Assembly (NCBI GenBank): GCA_018820765.1
Contig: JAHJNN010000008.1
Coordinates: forward strand, 310,001-374,000
Direction: 5' to 3'
Origin: Gammaproteobacteria bacterium
Lineage (GTDB): Bacteria; Pseudomonadota; Gammaproteobacteria; Burkholderiales; Thiobacillaceae
DNA: 64,000 nucleotides
Of this stretch, positions 54,422 through 63,588 are shown piece by piece. Both the position numbers and the translations under genes were made by a program. Every line of letters begins with the position of its first letter. The first letter of the stretch is position 1. A model generated the notes under the pieces. The model saw only the letters and a program-made list of their open reading frames with translations. It did not search any database and had not been told where the DNA came from.

Positions 54422-55334
54422 CCGAATGAACGAGGACGTTGTCCTGATCGTGGACGATGTGCCCGAGAACCTGTCCCTGCTCTATGACGCCCTGGACGAA
54501 GCCGGCTATGCGGTGCTGGTCGCCACCAACGGCGAAAGCGCCCTGCAGCGCGCGCGCCAGAGCCTGCCCGACGTCATCCTGCTCGACGCCGTCATGCCTG
54601 GCATGGACGGCTTCGAGGTGGCCCGCCACCTGAAGGCCGACCCGGCCACCGAGCCGATTCCGATCATCTTCATGACCGGGCTGACCGACGCCGAGCACGT
54701 GGTGGCGGCGTTTGCCGCCGGCAGTTCCGACTACGTCACCAAGCCCATCCGCCCCTCCGAAGTGCTGGCGCGCATTGCGGCCCACGTGCAGAGCGCCCGC
54801 CAGACGCAGCAGGCGCGCAGCGTGCTGGACGCGTACGGCCAGGCCTGCGTATCGGTGCGGCCCACCGATGGCGCGCTGCTGTGGCAAACCCCGCTGGCGC
54901 GAAGCCTGCTGCGGAAGTATGGCGGAGAGGATGAACACCGGCTGGCCGCCGGCATACACGCATGGCTGCAAGCCGCGCTCACCAAACCCGCGCCCCCTGC
55001 ACCCCTGGAAATCAGGGGAGACGAAGGCCGGATGGTCTGCGCCCTGCATGGCCGCACCGATGAAGGGGAGTGCCTGCTGGTTCTGCACGAGGAAAGCGAC
55101 GTCGCCATCACGAAAGTCCTGGTGGATTCCTTCAAGCTCACCCTGCGCGAAGCCGAAGTGCTGTACTGGGTAATCCACGGCAAGACCAACCGCGACATCG
55201 GCGACATCCTGGGCATCAGCCACCGCACGATCAACAAGCACATGGACAACCTGTTCGAGAAGCTGGGCGTGGAAACCCGGACTGCGGCAGCAGCGCTGGC
55301 GATGCGGCGCTTGCAGATGCCGGCGCAGGCATAA
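54408..55334 (+). CDS. Response regulator with LuxR-type DNA-binding domain
   Basis: A 308-residue regulator whose N-terminal receiver domain (VLIVDDVPENLSLLYDAL, phospho-Asp in VILLDAVMPGMDGF, Lys in VTKPIRPSE) precedes a middle region of about 100 residues and a C-terminal LuxR HTH (LTLREAEVLYWVIHGKTNRD and SHRTINKHMDNL). The start overlaps the kinase gene by 14 bases; ATG 54426 is the alternative. It is the obvious output partner of the hybrid kinase. Targets unknown. Confidence 0.92.
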   Translation: MPAIDRMNEDVVLIVDDVPENLSLLYDALDEAGYAVLVATNGESALQRARQSLPDVILLDAVMPGMDGFEVARHLKADPATEPIPIIFMTGLTDAEHVVAAFAAGSSDYVTKPIRPSEVLARIAAHVQSARQTQQARSVLDAYGQACVSVRPTDGALLWQTPLARSLLRKYGGEDEHRLAAGIHAWLQAALTKPAPPAPLEIRGDEGRMVCALHGRTDEGECLLVLHEESDVAITKVLVDSFKLTLREAEVLYWVIHGKTNRDIGDILGISHRTINKHMDNLFEKLGVETRTAAAALAMRRLQMPAQA

Positions 55335-55345
55335 GTGAAAAGGCC

Positions 55346-55365
55346 CTGAGCGAGGCTTTGCTCAG
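55346..55365 (+). terminator. Weak hairpin after the response regulator
   Basis: CTGAGC (55346-55351) and GCTCAG (55360-55365) flank an 8-base loop. No T-run follows, so termination here is tentative. It separates convergent genes. Confidence 0.35.
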
Positions 55366-55543
55366 CTAGGGAAAATAGCAGGTCAGTAATTTAGTTGAGC
55401 GGTAGAAACTCAGGCTGAATCCGCAACCCATTCCGGTCATTCAGTCCGGCCGGGGCGTGCGTCCGGTTGTCGGCCGAAGCATCCGTTCAATACGACCAAT
55501 GCTTCTGACAGGGTTGGGCAATTCCAGTCAGTCGAGTTTCCGC

Positions 55544-56407
55544 TCAGAGATAGAGGCGAACAACTGCGGTCAGGTTCTCGCTTCCATGACCTTGCACCAT
55601 GGCCATCTGCATCACTGCGCGGGCAGCATCAGCCATTGGAACCAGCCTTCCATGGGTCGCAGCGGTCGCGTTCACATAGCCAAAACCTTTTTCGACCAGC
55701 TCGACCGGGAACATCGGCGTGAAGTTTCCTGACAGCATCCCGGCTGCAGCATTCTTCATGGCGGGGCTGACAACAGGCGTAGAGCCAATGATTCCAATGG
55801 CGCGCGCCAGATCGAGGTCAGTCGCTTTGAGCATACCGATTACCTCGGCCATCGCTGCCACTTGAATGCCGAGCAGCGCATTGACTGCTAGTTTGATCGC
55901 TGCACCCGATCCATTCAGTCCGGCGTGATGAACTGTCGTCCCCATTGCTTTCAACACTGAGTCAGCGCGCTTCACGACCTCGGCGGAACCACCAACCAGA
56001 AAACTCAATTGCGCCGCTTCAGCTTGCGGCCTTGATCCGACAACAGGCGCATCAAGCAAAGCGTGCCCACGGTGTTGCAGGTCTTTGGCAAGGGATTGAA
56101 CCCAATTAACCGTCAGCGTTGAAGTCTCGATGGCGACTGCGCCCTCCGGCATCCCCCACAGGGCGCCGGTCTCGGGATCGAGCCAAACATGTTTTGATGC
56201 CTCATCGTCTCGCACCATCGAAATCACGTAGTCTGCACGCAACGCCGCCGCGCGAGGGGTAGCGGCAATTCGTGTCTTTTCGTGACCCAAAGCCATGGCT
56301 TTGGATGCGTCACGGTTCCACACCGTCACTTTGTGCCCGGCATTGATCAGGTTCTGGGCCATGCGCGAACCCATCGCGCCCAGGCCGAGAAACGCAATTT
56401 TGCTCAT
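55544..56407 (-). CDS. NAD(P)-binding beta-hydroxyacid dehydrogenase-family protein
   Basis: A 287-residue enzyme of the 3-hydroxyisobutyrate dehydrogenase/6-phosphogluconate dehydrogenase superfamily. The nucleotide motif GLGAMGSRMAQNL is at residues 7-19, the substrate motif is DAPVVGSRPQAE and the catalytic Lys is in GSGAAIKLAVNAL. It lies downstream of azoR and the AhpD-like gene and is probably in their operon under the divergent LysR regulator. Substrate unknown. Confidence 0.9.
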   Translation of the reverse strand: MSKIAFLGLGAMGSRMAQNLINAGHKVTVWNRDASKAMALGHEKTRIAATPRAAALRADYVISMVRDDEASKHVWLDPETGALWGMPEGAVAIETSTLTVNWVQSLAKDLQHRGHALLDAPVVGSRPQAEAAQLSFLVGGSAEVVKRADSVLKAMGTTVHHAGLNGSGAAIKLAVNALLGIQVAAMAEVIGMLKATDLDLARAIGIIGSTPVVSPAMKNAAAGMLSGNFTPMFPVELVEKGFGYVNATAATHGRLVPMADAARAVMQMAMVQGHGSENLTAVVRLYL

Positions 56408-56478
56408 GTGAGACTCCTTCGTGTTGTGTGAACATGGAATCGGCCTTGAATATGCCAAGCCGCCGCAAGCGCATCCGG

Positions 56479-57105
56479 CTACCCCGCATCGAGTGACGAT
56501 CGAACATTTTGCCGGGCCTTCTCCACTTCACAGGCTACGGTAGCCGGATCAGCAGTCGTCGCTTCGACTGGGACGAATGTCACGTCCTGGATTCCAAGGA
56601 ATCCAAGCAGAAATGACAAGTACGGTTTTGCGAAGTCCGCGCCAGCCAAGGGGCCATCATCGCTGTAGCCACCTGCGCCATAGGCGATAACCACGTAGGC
56701 CTGCTTGCCAGGCAGCAGCCCCGTGAAGGAATGGCCGTCGTAGTCAAACGTTCTTCCGATTCGCACCAGTTGGTCAATCCAGGCTTTCAACGCGGACGGG
56801 ATCGAGAAGTTGTACATCGGCGTGGTGATCAAAAGTATGTCGGCACTTTTGGCCTCGGCGATGATCTCGTCAGACGTCAGAGTGACGGCTTTGAGTTCGT
56901 CCGTCATCGCCTCGCCGGGCGTGTAGTAGCCGATGATGGTTTCATTGCGAATGTGCTCAATTTGCTGTTGGGCGAGGTCACGACGAGTGATGTCCGCGCC
57001 TGGGTGCTTGGCAAGCAAGCTTCGTTCGACGACGTCGCCGATGTCTCTCGAAAACGAACCACAGGATCGGCTGCTTGCATCGATGCGCAAGATGGAGGTG
57101 GGCAT
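56479..57105 (-). CDS. FMN-dependent NADH:quinone/azo reductase (AzoR type)
   Basis: A 208-residue flavodoxin-fold reductase of the AzoR family, which reduces quinones and azo compounds by two-electron transfer. Recognised parts are RIDASSRSCGSFSR (phosphate loop), TPMYNFSIPSALKAWIDQ and YGAGGYSDDGP. It is likely a detoxification enzyme co-expressed with the AhpD-like gene. Confidence 0.92.
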   Translation of the reverse strand: MPTSILRIDASSRSCGSFSRDIGDVVERSLLAKHPGADITRRDLAQQQIEHIRNETIIGYYTPGEAMTDELKAVTLTSDEIIAEAKSADILLITTPMYNFSIPSALKAWIDQLVRIGRTFDYDGHSFTGLLPGKQAYVVIAYGAGGYSDDGPLAGADFAKPYLSFLLGFLGIQDVTFVPVEATTADPATVACEVEKARQNVRSSLDAG

Positions 57106-57182
57106 GTGAATATTCCTCTACATAAGTTTTATTGCGTAGCCAGGGTTTTCCCGTCGGCCACGCTGCGGAAATCGCGTGCGAA

Positions 57183-57761
57183 TCAGGCCATCGCTTGACG
57201 CTTGCGGGGGGAGAGCCACCCGAACTTCGGGTCGCTCATGAACGATTCGCTCGGGGTATGCGCGATGTGGTTGACGTAATTGGAGATCGTCTTTGTTGCG
57301 ACGATCAGCACCACCTCAAGTACCTGTGCCTTGGTGAAGCCAGCGTCGATGAATCGCTCAACCACATCGTCGCCAACGAATCCGCGTTCGCGAACGACAG
57401 CCTCAGCGAATTCGCGCAGCGTTTGCAAGCGCGCGTCGGCAATGGGCTTGCCCTCGCGCAATGCCTCGATCGCATCCTCTGGGAGCTTGACCATCCGTGC
57501 GAGGTAGGTGTGACCCGCGGTGCAGTATTCGCATTCGTGGAGGACGTTCACCGCCAGGTAGATGACCTGCTGTTCGGCGGGGCTGAAGCTGGACTGGCTG
57601 ACCAGACCAAAGAGCCGCTGGTAGCCCTCAAGTGTTGGCGCGCTCTCCGCCATGATCGCATGCAGTGTTGGAATGAACCCCCATTCCTTGTTGGAAGCAT
57701 CGAGCAATGCCCGCGAGGCTTCCGGGGCGGTGTGAATCGTGTGCAGGGCAAAATTCGGCAT
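57183..57761 (-). CDS. AhpD-like carboxymuconolactone decarboxylase-family protein
   Basis: A 192-residue helical protein with the peroxidase-type motif ECEYCTAGHTY (Cys-X2-Cys with His) of the AhpD/CMD family. Such proteins reduce alkyl hydroperoxide reductase or act as peroxidases. Its N-terminus (MPNFALHTI) begins close to the divergent LysR gene, with a shared regulatory region. Confidence 0.88.
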   Translation of the reverse strand: MPNFALHTIHTAPEASRALLDASNKEWGFIPTLHAIMAESAPTLEGYQRLFGLVSQSSFSPAEQQVIYLAVNVLHECEYCTAGHTYLARMVKLPEDAIEALREGKPIADARLQTLREFAEAVVRERGFVGDDVVERFIDAGFTKAQVLEVVLIVATKTISNYVNHIAHTPSESFMSDPKFGWLSPRKRQAMA

Positions 57762-57833
57762 GTTGAACGTCCTTTGGTCAATCGCGCAGCCCAACCATTG
57801 GGAGCGGCAAGACTGCATCATATTGATGGACTT

Positions 57834-57885
57834 GATGCGATAAAACGTATTGCATCGCATCATATTCGTGCAGATAATGCACGAA
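57834..57885. promoter_or_regulatory. Two palindromes in the lysR/ahpD-like divergent region
   Basis: GATGCGATA-N5-TATTGCATC (57834-57856, one mismatch) and the perfect TTCGTGCA-N5-TGCACGAA (57865-57885) that reaches the first base of the LysR start codon. Both are plausible LysR or autorepression operators. Confidence 0.65.
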
Positions 57886-58820
57886 TGAATTTGGAATCGC
57901 TCAAGCTGTTTGTTGAGGTCGCGAGGCGTGGCAGCTTTGCGGCAGTGGCCCGTCAGCACGACCTCGATCCGTCTTCGGTATCGCGGCTGGTAGCGGGTCT
58001 CGAAGCCGAGATGGGCGTACGGCTGTTTCAGCGCAGTACCCGGCGAGTCGCGCTCACCGAGGCCGGTGATCTGTTCTTGGCGAAGATCGAGCCACTTGTG
58101 GACGAATTCGACCGGGCTCGCCACGAGGCGCTCAATGCATCAGCGGAGCCGTCTGGGACTTTGCGGCTCACCGCATCGGTCACATTTGGGCACCTGCGCA
58201 TCGTGCCGCTACTGCCGGAGTTCAGACGACGTTATCCAGCAATCAATTTGGACTGCATCTTTACGGATGAGACCCTGGAGTTGGTTGCAAACCGGATTGA
58301 CCTCGCAGTCCGTTTGGCGCCTGCGGTGGAAGGAGATCTGATCGTCACAAAGCTGGTTGACACCCGATACCGTGTTGTGGCGAGCCCTGCTTACCTGACC
58401 GGCTCGCCTGAGCTTAAGAAACCGGCTGATATCGCCCGGCATGCGTGCCTGCTATTTCCGTATCGAGGCTTTCGCTCGGCTTGGTTGTTCAGGGACGAAA
58501 AGGGACGAGTCTCGGAGGTCCCGATTCACGGCGACATAACGCTCTCCAGCGCACAAGCGCTGCGGGACACTGCACAGCTTGGTTTGGGGCCGACGTTACT
58601 TCCCGATTGGCTCGTGGCTGACCCCATAGCGCGGGGCGCCCTTGTCGATGTCTTCCCCGCGCATGAAGTCGCCGCGACGACCTTTGATACCGCCGCCTGG
58701 CTCGTCTACCCTAGCCGGACGTACTTACCTAACAAGGTTCGGGTCATGATCGACTTCATGAAGACAAGCCTGTCTCACGCACCTCTGAGCAGCCAACCCG
58801 GAAGCGCCGCCATTGAGTAA
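57885..58820 (+). CDS. LysR-family transcriptional regulator
   Basis: A 311-residue LysR regulator with an N-terminal winged HTH (LESLKLFVEVARRGSFAAVA, ALTEAGDLFLAKI) and a periplasmic-binding-like effector domain. It is divergent from the AhpD/AzoR/reductase genes, the usual layout for a regulator of that operon; redox-active quinones or azo compounds are likely effectors. It ends next to a transposase remnant. Confidence 0.92.
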   Translation: MNLESLKLFVEVARRGSFAAVARQHDLDPSSVSRLVAGLEAEMGVRLFQRSTRRVALTEAGDLFLAKIEPLVDEFDRARHEALNASAEPSGTLRLTASVTFGHLRIVPLLPEFRRRYPAINLDCIFTDETLELVANRIDLAVRLAPAVEGDLIVTKLVDTRYRVVASPAYLTGSPELKKPADIARHACLLFPYRGFRSAWLFRDEKGRVSEVPIHGDITLSSAQALRDTAQLGLGPTLLPDWLVADPIARGALVDVFPAHEVAATTFDTAAWLVYPSRTYLPNKVRVMIDFMKTSLSHAPLSSQPGSAAIE

Positions 58821-58917
58821 ACTCGACCAACTGGAATTGCCCAACTCTGTCGGGCGGCGCTTGTGCGGTCAGCTTGGCTAAACGACGCAAATTCTGGACG
58901 GCTGCAGCCAGGGTGAA
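58806..58917 (-). pseudogene. Transposase C-terminal remnant
   Basis: Leftward reading gives DEFTLAAAVQNLRRLAKLTA, the typical C-terminal tail of a DDE transposase (IS5 or IS1182-like). No upstream part, start or terminal repeat is present. It marks an old insertion-sequence event between the LysR gene and the two-component genes. Confidence 0.65.
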
Positions 58918-58926
58918 CTCGTCACT

Positions 58927-58995
58927 CGCACAGGGCTTTGGCGGCGACACGGGCCCCTGGCGTGTCGCCGGTATGAAAGTGCTAGTTGCCTCGCT
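58927..58995 (+). pseudogene. Fragment resembling the chlorite dismutase N-terminus
   Basis: Encodes GGDTGPWRVAGMKVLVA, close to GGETGPWRVAEMDVIVG at the start of the Cld-family gene at 62841. It stops matching after about 20 residues. A remnant of a second copy, next to the transposase fragment. Confidence 0.6.
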
Positions 58996-59008
58996 GGGAG
59001 CGAGGGCG

Positions 59009-60460
59009 TCACGTTGTGGCAAGCGGCAGATGAAACGTGAATGCCGCGCCTTGTCCCTGGATGCTTTCCACCAGCATGTCGCTGTCGTGCAAGCGCAATA
59101 TCCGGCGTGCGATCGCCAGACCCAACCCGCCCCAGGGGCGCGTCGGATCGCGACGCGAGGCGAGATAGTCGCGGTCGAACAAACGGGGCAGGGCTTCGGG
59201 GGCGATGCCTTCGCCGGTGTCGGCGACGCGCACACTCACGCGCGAACCGTCGCGTCCGGCCCGGATGTGCACGGAGCCGCCTTGCGGCGTGTGCCGCAAG
59301 GCGTTGTCGAGCAGATTGACCAGCACGCGCTCGATCAGCCCGATGTCGGCGCGCACCTGGCTGGCCTCGGGCAGCACGTCGGCGATCAGGGATACGCCCC
59401 GGTTTTTGGCGATGAGTTCGAATTTCTGCACGACATCCTGGATCAGGTCGAGCAAGGGGAAGGGTTCGACATTCGCCTGCACCTCGTCGCATTCGAGCTT
59501 GGCAAGCTGGAACAGCTCGTCAGACAGGCGGCATAGTTTGCGGCTCTGACGGGCGGCAACGCCGACATAGCGCAGGCGATCCGCTTCCGACAGGCTATCC
59601 AGCTTGCGTTCCAGCAAGTCCAGGTAACCGCGCAGCGAGGTGAGCGGGGTGCGCAGATCGTGCGATACCGCCATTACCATGTCGCGCCGCTGCTTATCCT
59701 TGTTCTGAATGGTGCGGATCTGCTCGCCGATGCGCGTCGCCATGGCGTGGAAGGCCTGGGTGAGGCGGCCAATTTCGTCGCGCGCCGGCGGGGCGGCGGC
59801 TTTCGTGTCGGTGCCCGCCAGCGCGCCGACCTCGGCGGTGAGCGCGCACAGCGGACGGGTCAGGATGAAAAACAGGCCGAATCCGGCCAGCATCGCCAAT
59901 AGCAGGGCGCTGCCGAGCATCCCGCCGAGCGCGGCGAGGCTGTAGCCGCTCGCCAGCTGTTCGGCGAGATTGCGCTGATCCTCGCCAGTCAGCACCACGT
60001 AAACGTAACCGGTGACAGCGCCATTTCGCTTGAGCGGCGCGACCGAAAAAATGCGCGTCGCATCCGCCGATTTGGGATCGTCCGCGCGCAAGGGCAGGCG
60101 CGCGCCGGCGAGAAACGCTCGGATCGGCGCCAGTCCAACGGACCTCCGCACCAGTTTTGCATCGGGCTGGGCGTGTCCGTATATCTGCCCACGCTCGTCC
60201 AGCAGATACGCCTCGACGTTGGGGTTGACGACCATCAGCATCTGGAACAGCGCGTGCATCCCGACGGGATCGGGCGCGCCAGCAGCGTCGGTGAGGGGCA
60301 AATGGTCGCGGATGTACATCGCAACCTTGCTGGAAAGCCGCTGGGTGACTTCCTCGTGATACAGCTCGCCGGCGTGTCGCGTGATGAAATAGAGCGCGCC
60401 GCCGAAAACCAGCAGCAGCAGGGCAAGCGCAAGTGCGAGGCGGCTATGCAGCGTGTTCAT
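59009..60460 (-). CDS. Sensor histidine kinase
   Basis: A 483-residue membrane kinase with a first helix at residues 8-27, a periplasmic sensor of about 150 residues, a second helix near 175-200, a HAMP linker, HisKA (VSHDLRTPLTSLRGY) and HATPase (NLLDNALRH, WGGLGLAIARRI). It is translationally coupled to the response regulator gene upstream (ATGA overlap). The signal is unknown. Confidence 0.93.
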   Translation of the reverse strand: MNTLHSRLALALALLLLVFGGALYFITRHAGELYHEEVTQRLSSKVAMYIRDHLPLTDAAGAPDPVGMHALFQMLMVVNPNVEAYLLDERGQIYGHAQPDAKLVRRSVGLAPIRAFLAGARLPLRADDPKSADATRIFSVAPLKRNGAVTGYVYVVLTGEDQRNLAEQLASGYSLAALGGMLGSALLLAMLAGFGLFFILTRPLCALTAEVGALAGTDTKAAAPPARDEIGRLTQAFHAMATRIGEQIRTIQNKDKQRRDMVMAVSHDLRTPLTSLRGYLDLLERKLDSLSEADRLRYVGVAARQSRKLCRLSDELFQLAKLECDEVQANVEPFPLLDLIQDVVQKFELIAKNRGVSLIADVLPEASQVRADIGLIERVLVNLLDNALRHTPQGGSVHIRAGRDGSRVSVRVADTGEGIAPEALPRLFDRDYLASRRDPTRPWGGLGLAIARRILRLHDSDMLVESIQGQGAAFTFHLPLATT

Positions 60461-61176
60461 GTCGTCTCGCCTCCAACGAATTTATAGCCCACGCCCCACA
60501 CGGTCAGGATGCGGGTCGGTTGTGCGGGATCCGGCTCGATCTTGCAGCGCAGCCGGTTGATGTGGGTGTTCACCGTGTGCTCATAACCTGCGTGGCTGTA
60601 TCCCCACACCTTGGCGAGCAGGTCGATGCGCGAGAAGACCTGCCCCGGATGCTGCGCAAAATACAGCAGCAGATCGAATTCGCGCGCAGTAAGCGCGACG
60701 GGCTTGCCGTCCAGTTGCACTACGCGCGTGACGGGGTCGAGATAGAGGCCGTTTTGCTCGACCGCCCCAGCGGCGCGGCGCGCTTCGCGGCCGAACGCCG
60801 CTTCGCGGCGAAACAGCGCGCGCATTCGCGCCACCAGTTCCAGCGCCGAAAACGGCTTGGAGATGTAATCGTCGGCGCCCAGTTCCAGGCCGAGGATGCG
60901 CTGCGATTCCGCACCGCGCGCAGAAATGATGATGATGGGGATATACGCCGTGTGCCGGCGGGCCTGGCGGCACAGGTCGAGCCCACTTGCTCCGGGCAAC
61001 ATGATGTCGAGCAACAGCATGTCGAAGCCGCCGCGCATCAAACGCTCGCTGGCGATGTCGCCGTCGGCGACATGCTCGACGCGAAAACCTTCGTCGAGCA
61101 GATGGATGGCGAGCATGTCGGCAATGTCGGGATCGTCCTCGACCACCAGAACGCATTTGTTTTCGCAGGTGCTCAT
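60457..61176 (-). CDS. OmpR-family response regulator
   Basis: A 239-residue regulator with a receiver domain (LVVEDDPDIADML, phospho-Asp in LLLDIMLPGASG, Lys in ISKPFSALE) and a C-terminal winged-helix domain (LTAREFDLLLYFAQHPGQVF, VNTHINRLRCKIE). Partner of the downstream kinase. Targets unknown. Confidence 0.94.
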   Translation of the reverse strand: MSTCENKCVLVVEDDPDIADMLAIHLLDEGFRVEHVADGDIASERLMRGGFDMLLLDIMLPGASGLDLCRQARRHTAYIPIIIISARGAESQRILGLELGADDYISKPFSALELVARMRALFRREAAFGREARRAAGAVEQNGLYLDPVTRVVQLDGKPVALTAREFDLLLYFAQHPGQVFSRIDLLAKVWGYSHAGYEHTVNTHINRLRCKIEPDPAQPTRILTVWGVGYKFVGGETT

Positions 61177-61389
61177 GCAGGCAGGCTCCAGGCGATAGAC
61201 ACGGCGTTCGATTATGCGCCCAGCCGGCGCACCGAAAAAATCACATTTATTTGAACATTTGTTTATCGCTGCGCGACCTGCCTGCGGCCTCTGCAGACCA
61301 GTATTCCCCTGCGCAAGACCATGCGTCGCGCGCCGTCCACATTTTTCCAAACCATGGGCAACCCACAGCCCTCACTCAGGAGCTCCAAC

Positions 61390-62520
61390 ATGAACAAAGC
61401 GACCAAGATTTCGCTGTCCTTCGCCTTGGCTAGCGTCATTGGCACGGGCGGCATCGCCAATGCGTCTGACCATGCGCCATCTTCACGACCCGAGGCGGGT
61501 GCGGTCTACACCATGAACAACGCCAGCGAAGGCAATGCCGTGCTGGTTTATCGGCGCGCCCCCAACGGAACCCTATCACCTTCTGCAAGCTACCCAACGG
61601 GTGGATTTGGTACGGGCAGCGGGCTGGGCAACCAGGGAGGCGTGATTTTGAGCGACGACGACCGCTGGCTGTTTGCGGTCAACGCTGGGAGTGATGAGCT
61701 GTCGATGTTTGAAGTCAGAAAGAACGGTCTGAGTCTGGTTCAGACGGTGAAATCAGGCGGGGTTGGTCCAGTCAGCGTGACCAGCAACGATGACTTGGTC
61801 TATGTGCTCAACGCTGGCAGCGACAACATCGCCGGGTTCAGGGTGACACATAAAGGCAAGCTGGAGTCCATCCCCAACTCCTACCGACCACTCAGCGGCT
61901 CGGGCACGGCACCGGCGCAGATTGAGTTCAGTCCCAGCGGGCGCGATCTGGTCATCACCGAAAAGGCCACCAATAAACTGGTGGTCTACGAAGTGGATCG
62001 GGACGGCTTGCCTGAAGACACACCCGAGGTCATCGACTCCGTGGGCCAGACACCTTTTGGCTTCAGCTTTGGCAAACATCGCAACCTGTTCGTCAGCGAG
62101 GCAGCGGGCGGCGCGCCCAATGCCAGCTCCGTGTCGTCCTATCGCCTAACCCGCGACGGCGGTCTCGACCTCGTGGATGGGGCAGCATCCACGGGCCTGA
62201 CTGCCGCTTGCTGGATTGTCGTCACGCCGAACGGACGCCATCTGTACACCACGGTTGCCGGCAGCAGCGCCATCAGCGGCTATAAGATTGCCCGGTCCGG
62301 CGACTTGACCCTGCTCAACCCTGATGGCATCACCGCATCCACAGGACCCGGTAGCGTGCCTATCGATATGGCCATCAGCGACAACGGCCGTTTCCTGTAT
62401 GCGTTGAGTACCAGTAACCAAACGGTCAGCGAGTTTCATATTCAGGCGGATGGCAGCCTGGTCCCCATCGGGACGCTGAACGGGATCCCGGAGGCCGCCA
62501 ACGGCCTGGCAGCCAGGTGA
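61390..62520 (+). CDS. Secreted beta-propeller (lactonase-like) protein
   Basis: A 376-residue exported protein: signal peptide of about 25 residues (cleaved near IANA-SDH), then YVTN/lactonase-type beta-propeller repeats (GAVYTMNNASEGNAVLVYRR, LFAVNAGSDELSMFEVRKNG and later ones). Related cytoplasmic enzymes are 6-phosphogluconolactonases, but the signal peptide argues for an extracytoplasmic binding or hydrolase role. The ATG at 61390 gives the best signal peptide; the ribosome site is CAGGAGC. Confidence 0.85.
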   Translation: MNKATKISLSFALASVIGTGGIANASDHAPSSRPEAGAVYTMNNASEGNAVLVYRRAPNGTLSPSASYPTGGFGTGSGLGNQGGVILSDDDRWLFAVNAGSDELSMFEVRKNGLSLVQTVKSGGVGPVSVTSNDDLVYVLNAGSDNIAGFRVTHKGKLESIPNSYRPLSGSGTAPAQIEFSPSGRDLVITEKATNKLVVYEVDRDGLPEDTPEVIDSVGQTPFGFSFGKHRNLFVSEAAGGAPNASSVSSYRLTRDGGLDLVDGAASTGLTAACWIVVTPNGRHLYTTVAGSSAISGYKIARSGDLTLLNPDGITASTGPGSVPIDMAISDNGRFLYALSTSNQTVSEFHIQADGSLVPIGTLNGIPEAANGLAAR

Positions 62521-62618
62521 GCGCGAAGGAAGACCAGCGCGTTCCGGTTGCGCATCGTCACCCGGCGCGCGCTGCGGATGAAGCGATTTGTAAGCTCAGG
62601 AAGACTGTTCGGTAGAGC

Positions 62619-62644
62619 GTGAACCCGTCTGCGGGCGGGTTCAC
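62619..62644 (+). terminator. Hairpin after the beta-propeller gene
   Basis: GTGAACCCG and CGGGTTCAC form a perfect 9-base stem around an 8-base loop. A second perfect stem, ACTTCCGTT...AACGGAAGT, is at 62693-62721. No T-run follows either. Otherwise the 62521-62840 gap shows no gene. Confidence 0.4.
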
Positions 62645-62840
62645 GTGCGAGGCCGGCCGTTTGGGTGGGACGGTCGCCGCCTATGGTCATGGACTTCCGT
62701 TTTACGACCCATAACGGAAGTACTGGTGGGTAGCGGCAAACGTCTCTTGTTCGGCCGATGACCGGACGGTCGCGGCGACTAACCTATATTAAAAAGGTGC
62801 CTCTCGAAAAACTGTCGGGCCTTCACGGAGGAGGATTGAT

Positions 62841-63407
62841 ATGCCTACGCGATTGTTTTCGTTCATTGGGGGTGAAACGGGCCCGTGGCGTGTCGCTGAA
62901 ATGGACGTGATAGTGGGAGAGCCACTTCGTTCGGCGAGAAGGCTCGAAATTGCTTCTGGCTCAGAGATTCCATCCGATCCACATGCGGCTTGGGTTCTTC
63001 GTGGAATAACAAGCAATGAGAGGTATGTTGTTGACGGCGAGGACAGGAGCCAACTCGTATCCAAGCAGCAAGGTCTCGGGCGACCCGAGGCAACCCGCGC
63101 GGCACTGATCCCCATTCGAAAGGGCGTGGCCTGGTGGTCTCTCACACAAGACGAACGCCAAAGCATTTTTGAAGAGCAGTCCAAGCACGCCAAAATCGGC
63201 CTTCAGTATTTTCCTGAGTTAGCGCGAAGGCTTCATCACTGCCGAGATCTCTCGGAGAGTGAGCCGTTCGATTTCATCACATGGTTTGAGTACCCGCCGG
63301 CTCATGAGGCTGCATTCAACAAGTTGGTTGCCGAGTTGCGTGCGACAGAGGAGTGGAAGTATGTAGAGCGAGAGGTTGACATCCGGCTCGTGCGTGAGCG
63401 GGCCTGA
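62841..63407 (+). CDS. Small chlorite dismutase-family heme protein
   Basis: A 188-residue protein of the short (clade II) chlorite dismutase family. The proximal heme ligand is probably His116 (EEQSKHAKIG) and the distal catalytic arginine Arg129 (ELARRLHH), 13 residues apart as in known short Clds. The segments LRGITSNERYV, GRPEATRAALIPIRK and TEEWKYVEREVDIRLVR are typical. No signal peptide, so it acts in the cytoplasm. With Arg129 present it may convert chlorite to chloride and oxygen, but some relatives have other roles. The ribosome site is GGAGGAGG. Confidence 0.85.
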   Translation: MPTRLFSFIGGETGPWRVAEMDVIVGEPLRSARRLEIASGSEIPSDPHAAWVLRGITSNERYVVDGEDRSQLVSKQQGLGRPEATRAALIPIRKGVAWWSLTQDERQSIFEEQSKHAKIGLQYFPELARRLHHCRDLSESEPFDFITWFEYPPAHEAAFNKLVAELRATEEWKYVEREVDIRLVRERA

Positions 63408-63588
63408 CAGGGGGTGGCGACGGCGGGCAGGCGATCGTCTCAGGGCCTTCGGAGCACCTGTCGTGAGCCTGTCCGGCCTCGTTGCTGTCGCTGCTCCAGC
63501 AATGATCTTGTTATATGCAGGGCGACCTACTACAAAAAGGAGTCGGATCGCATGAATGGTGTCTTTTAATCCTCGGAAGGAGATCGGC

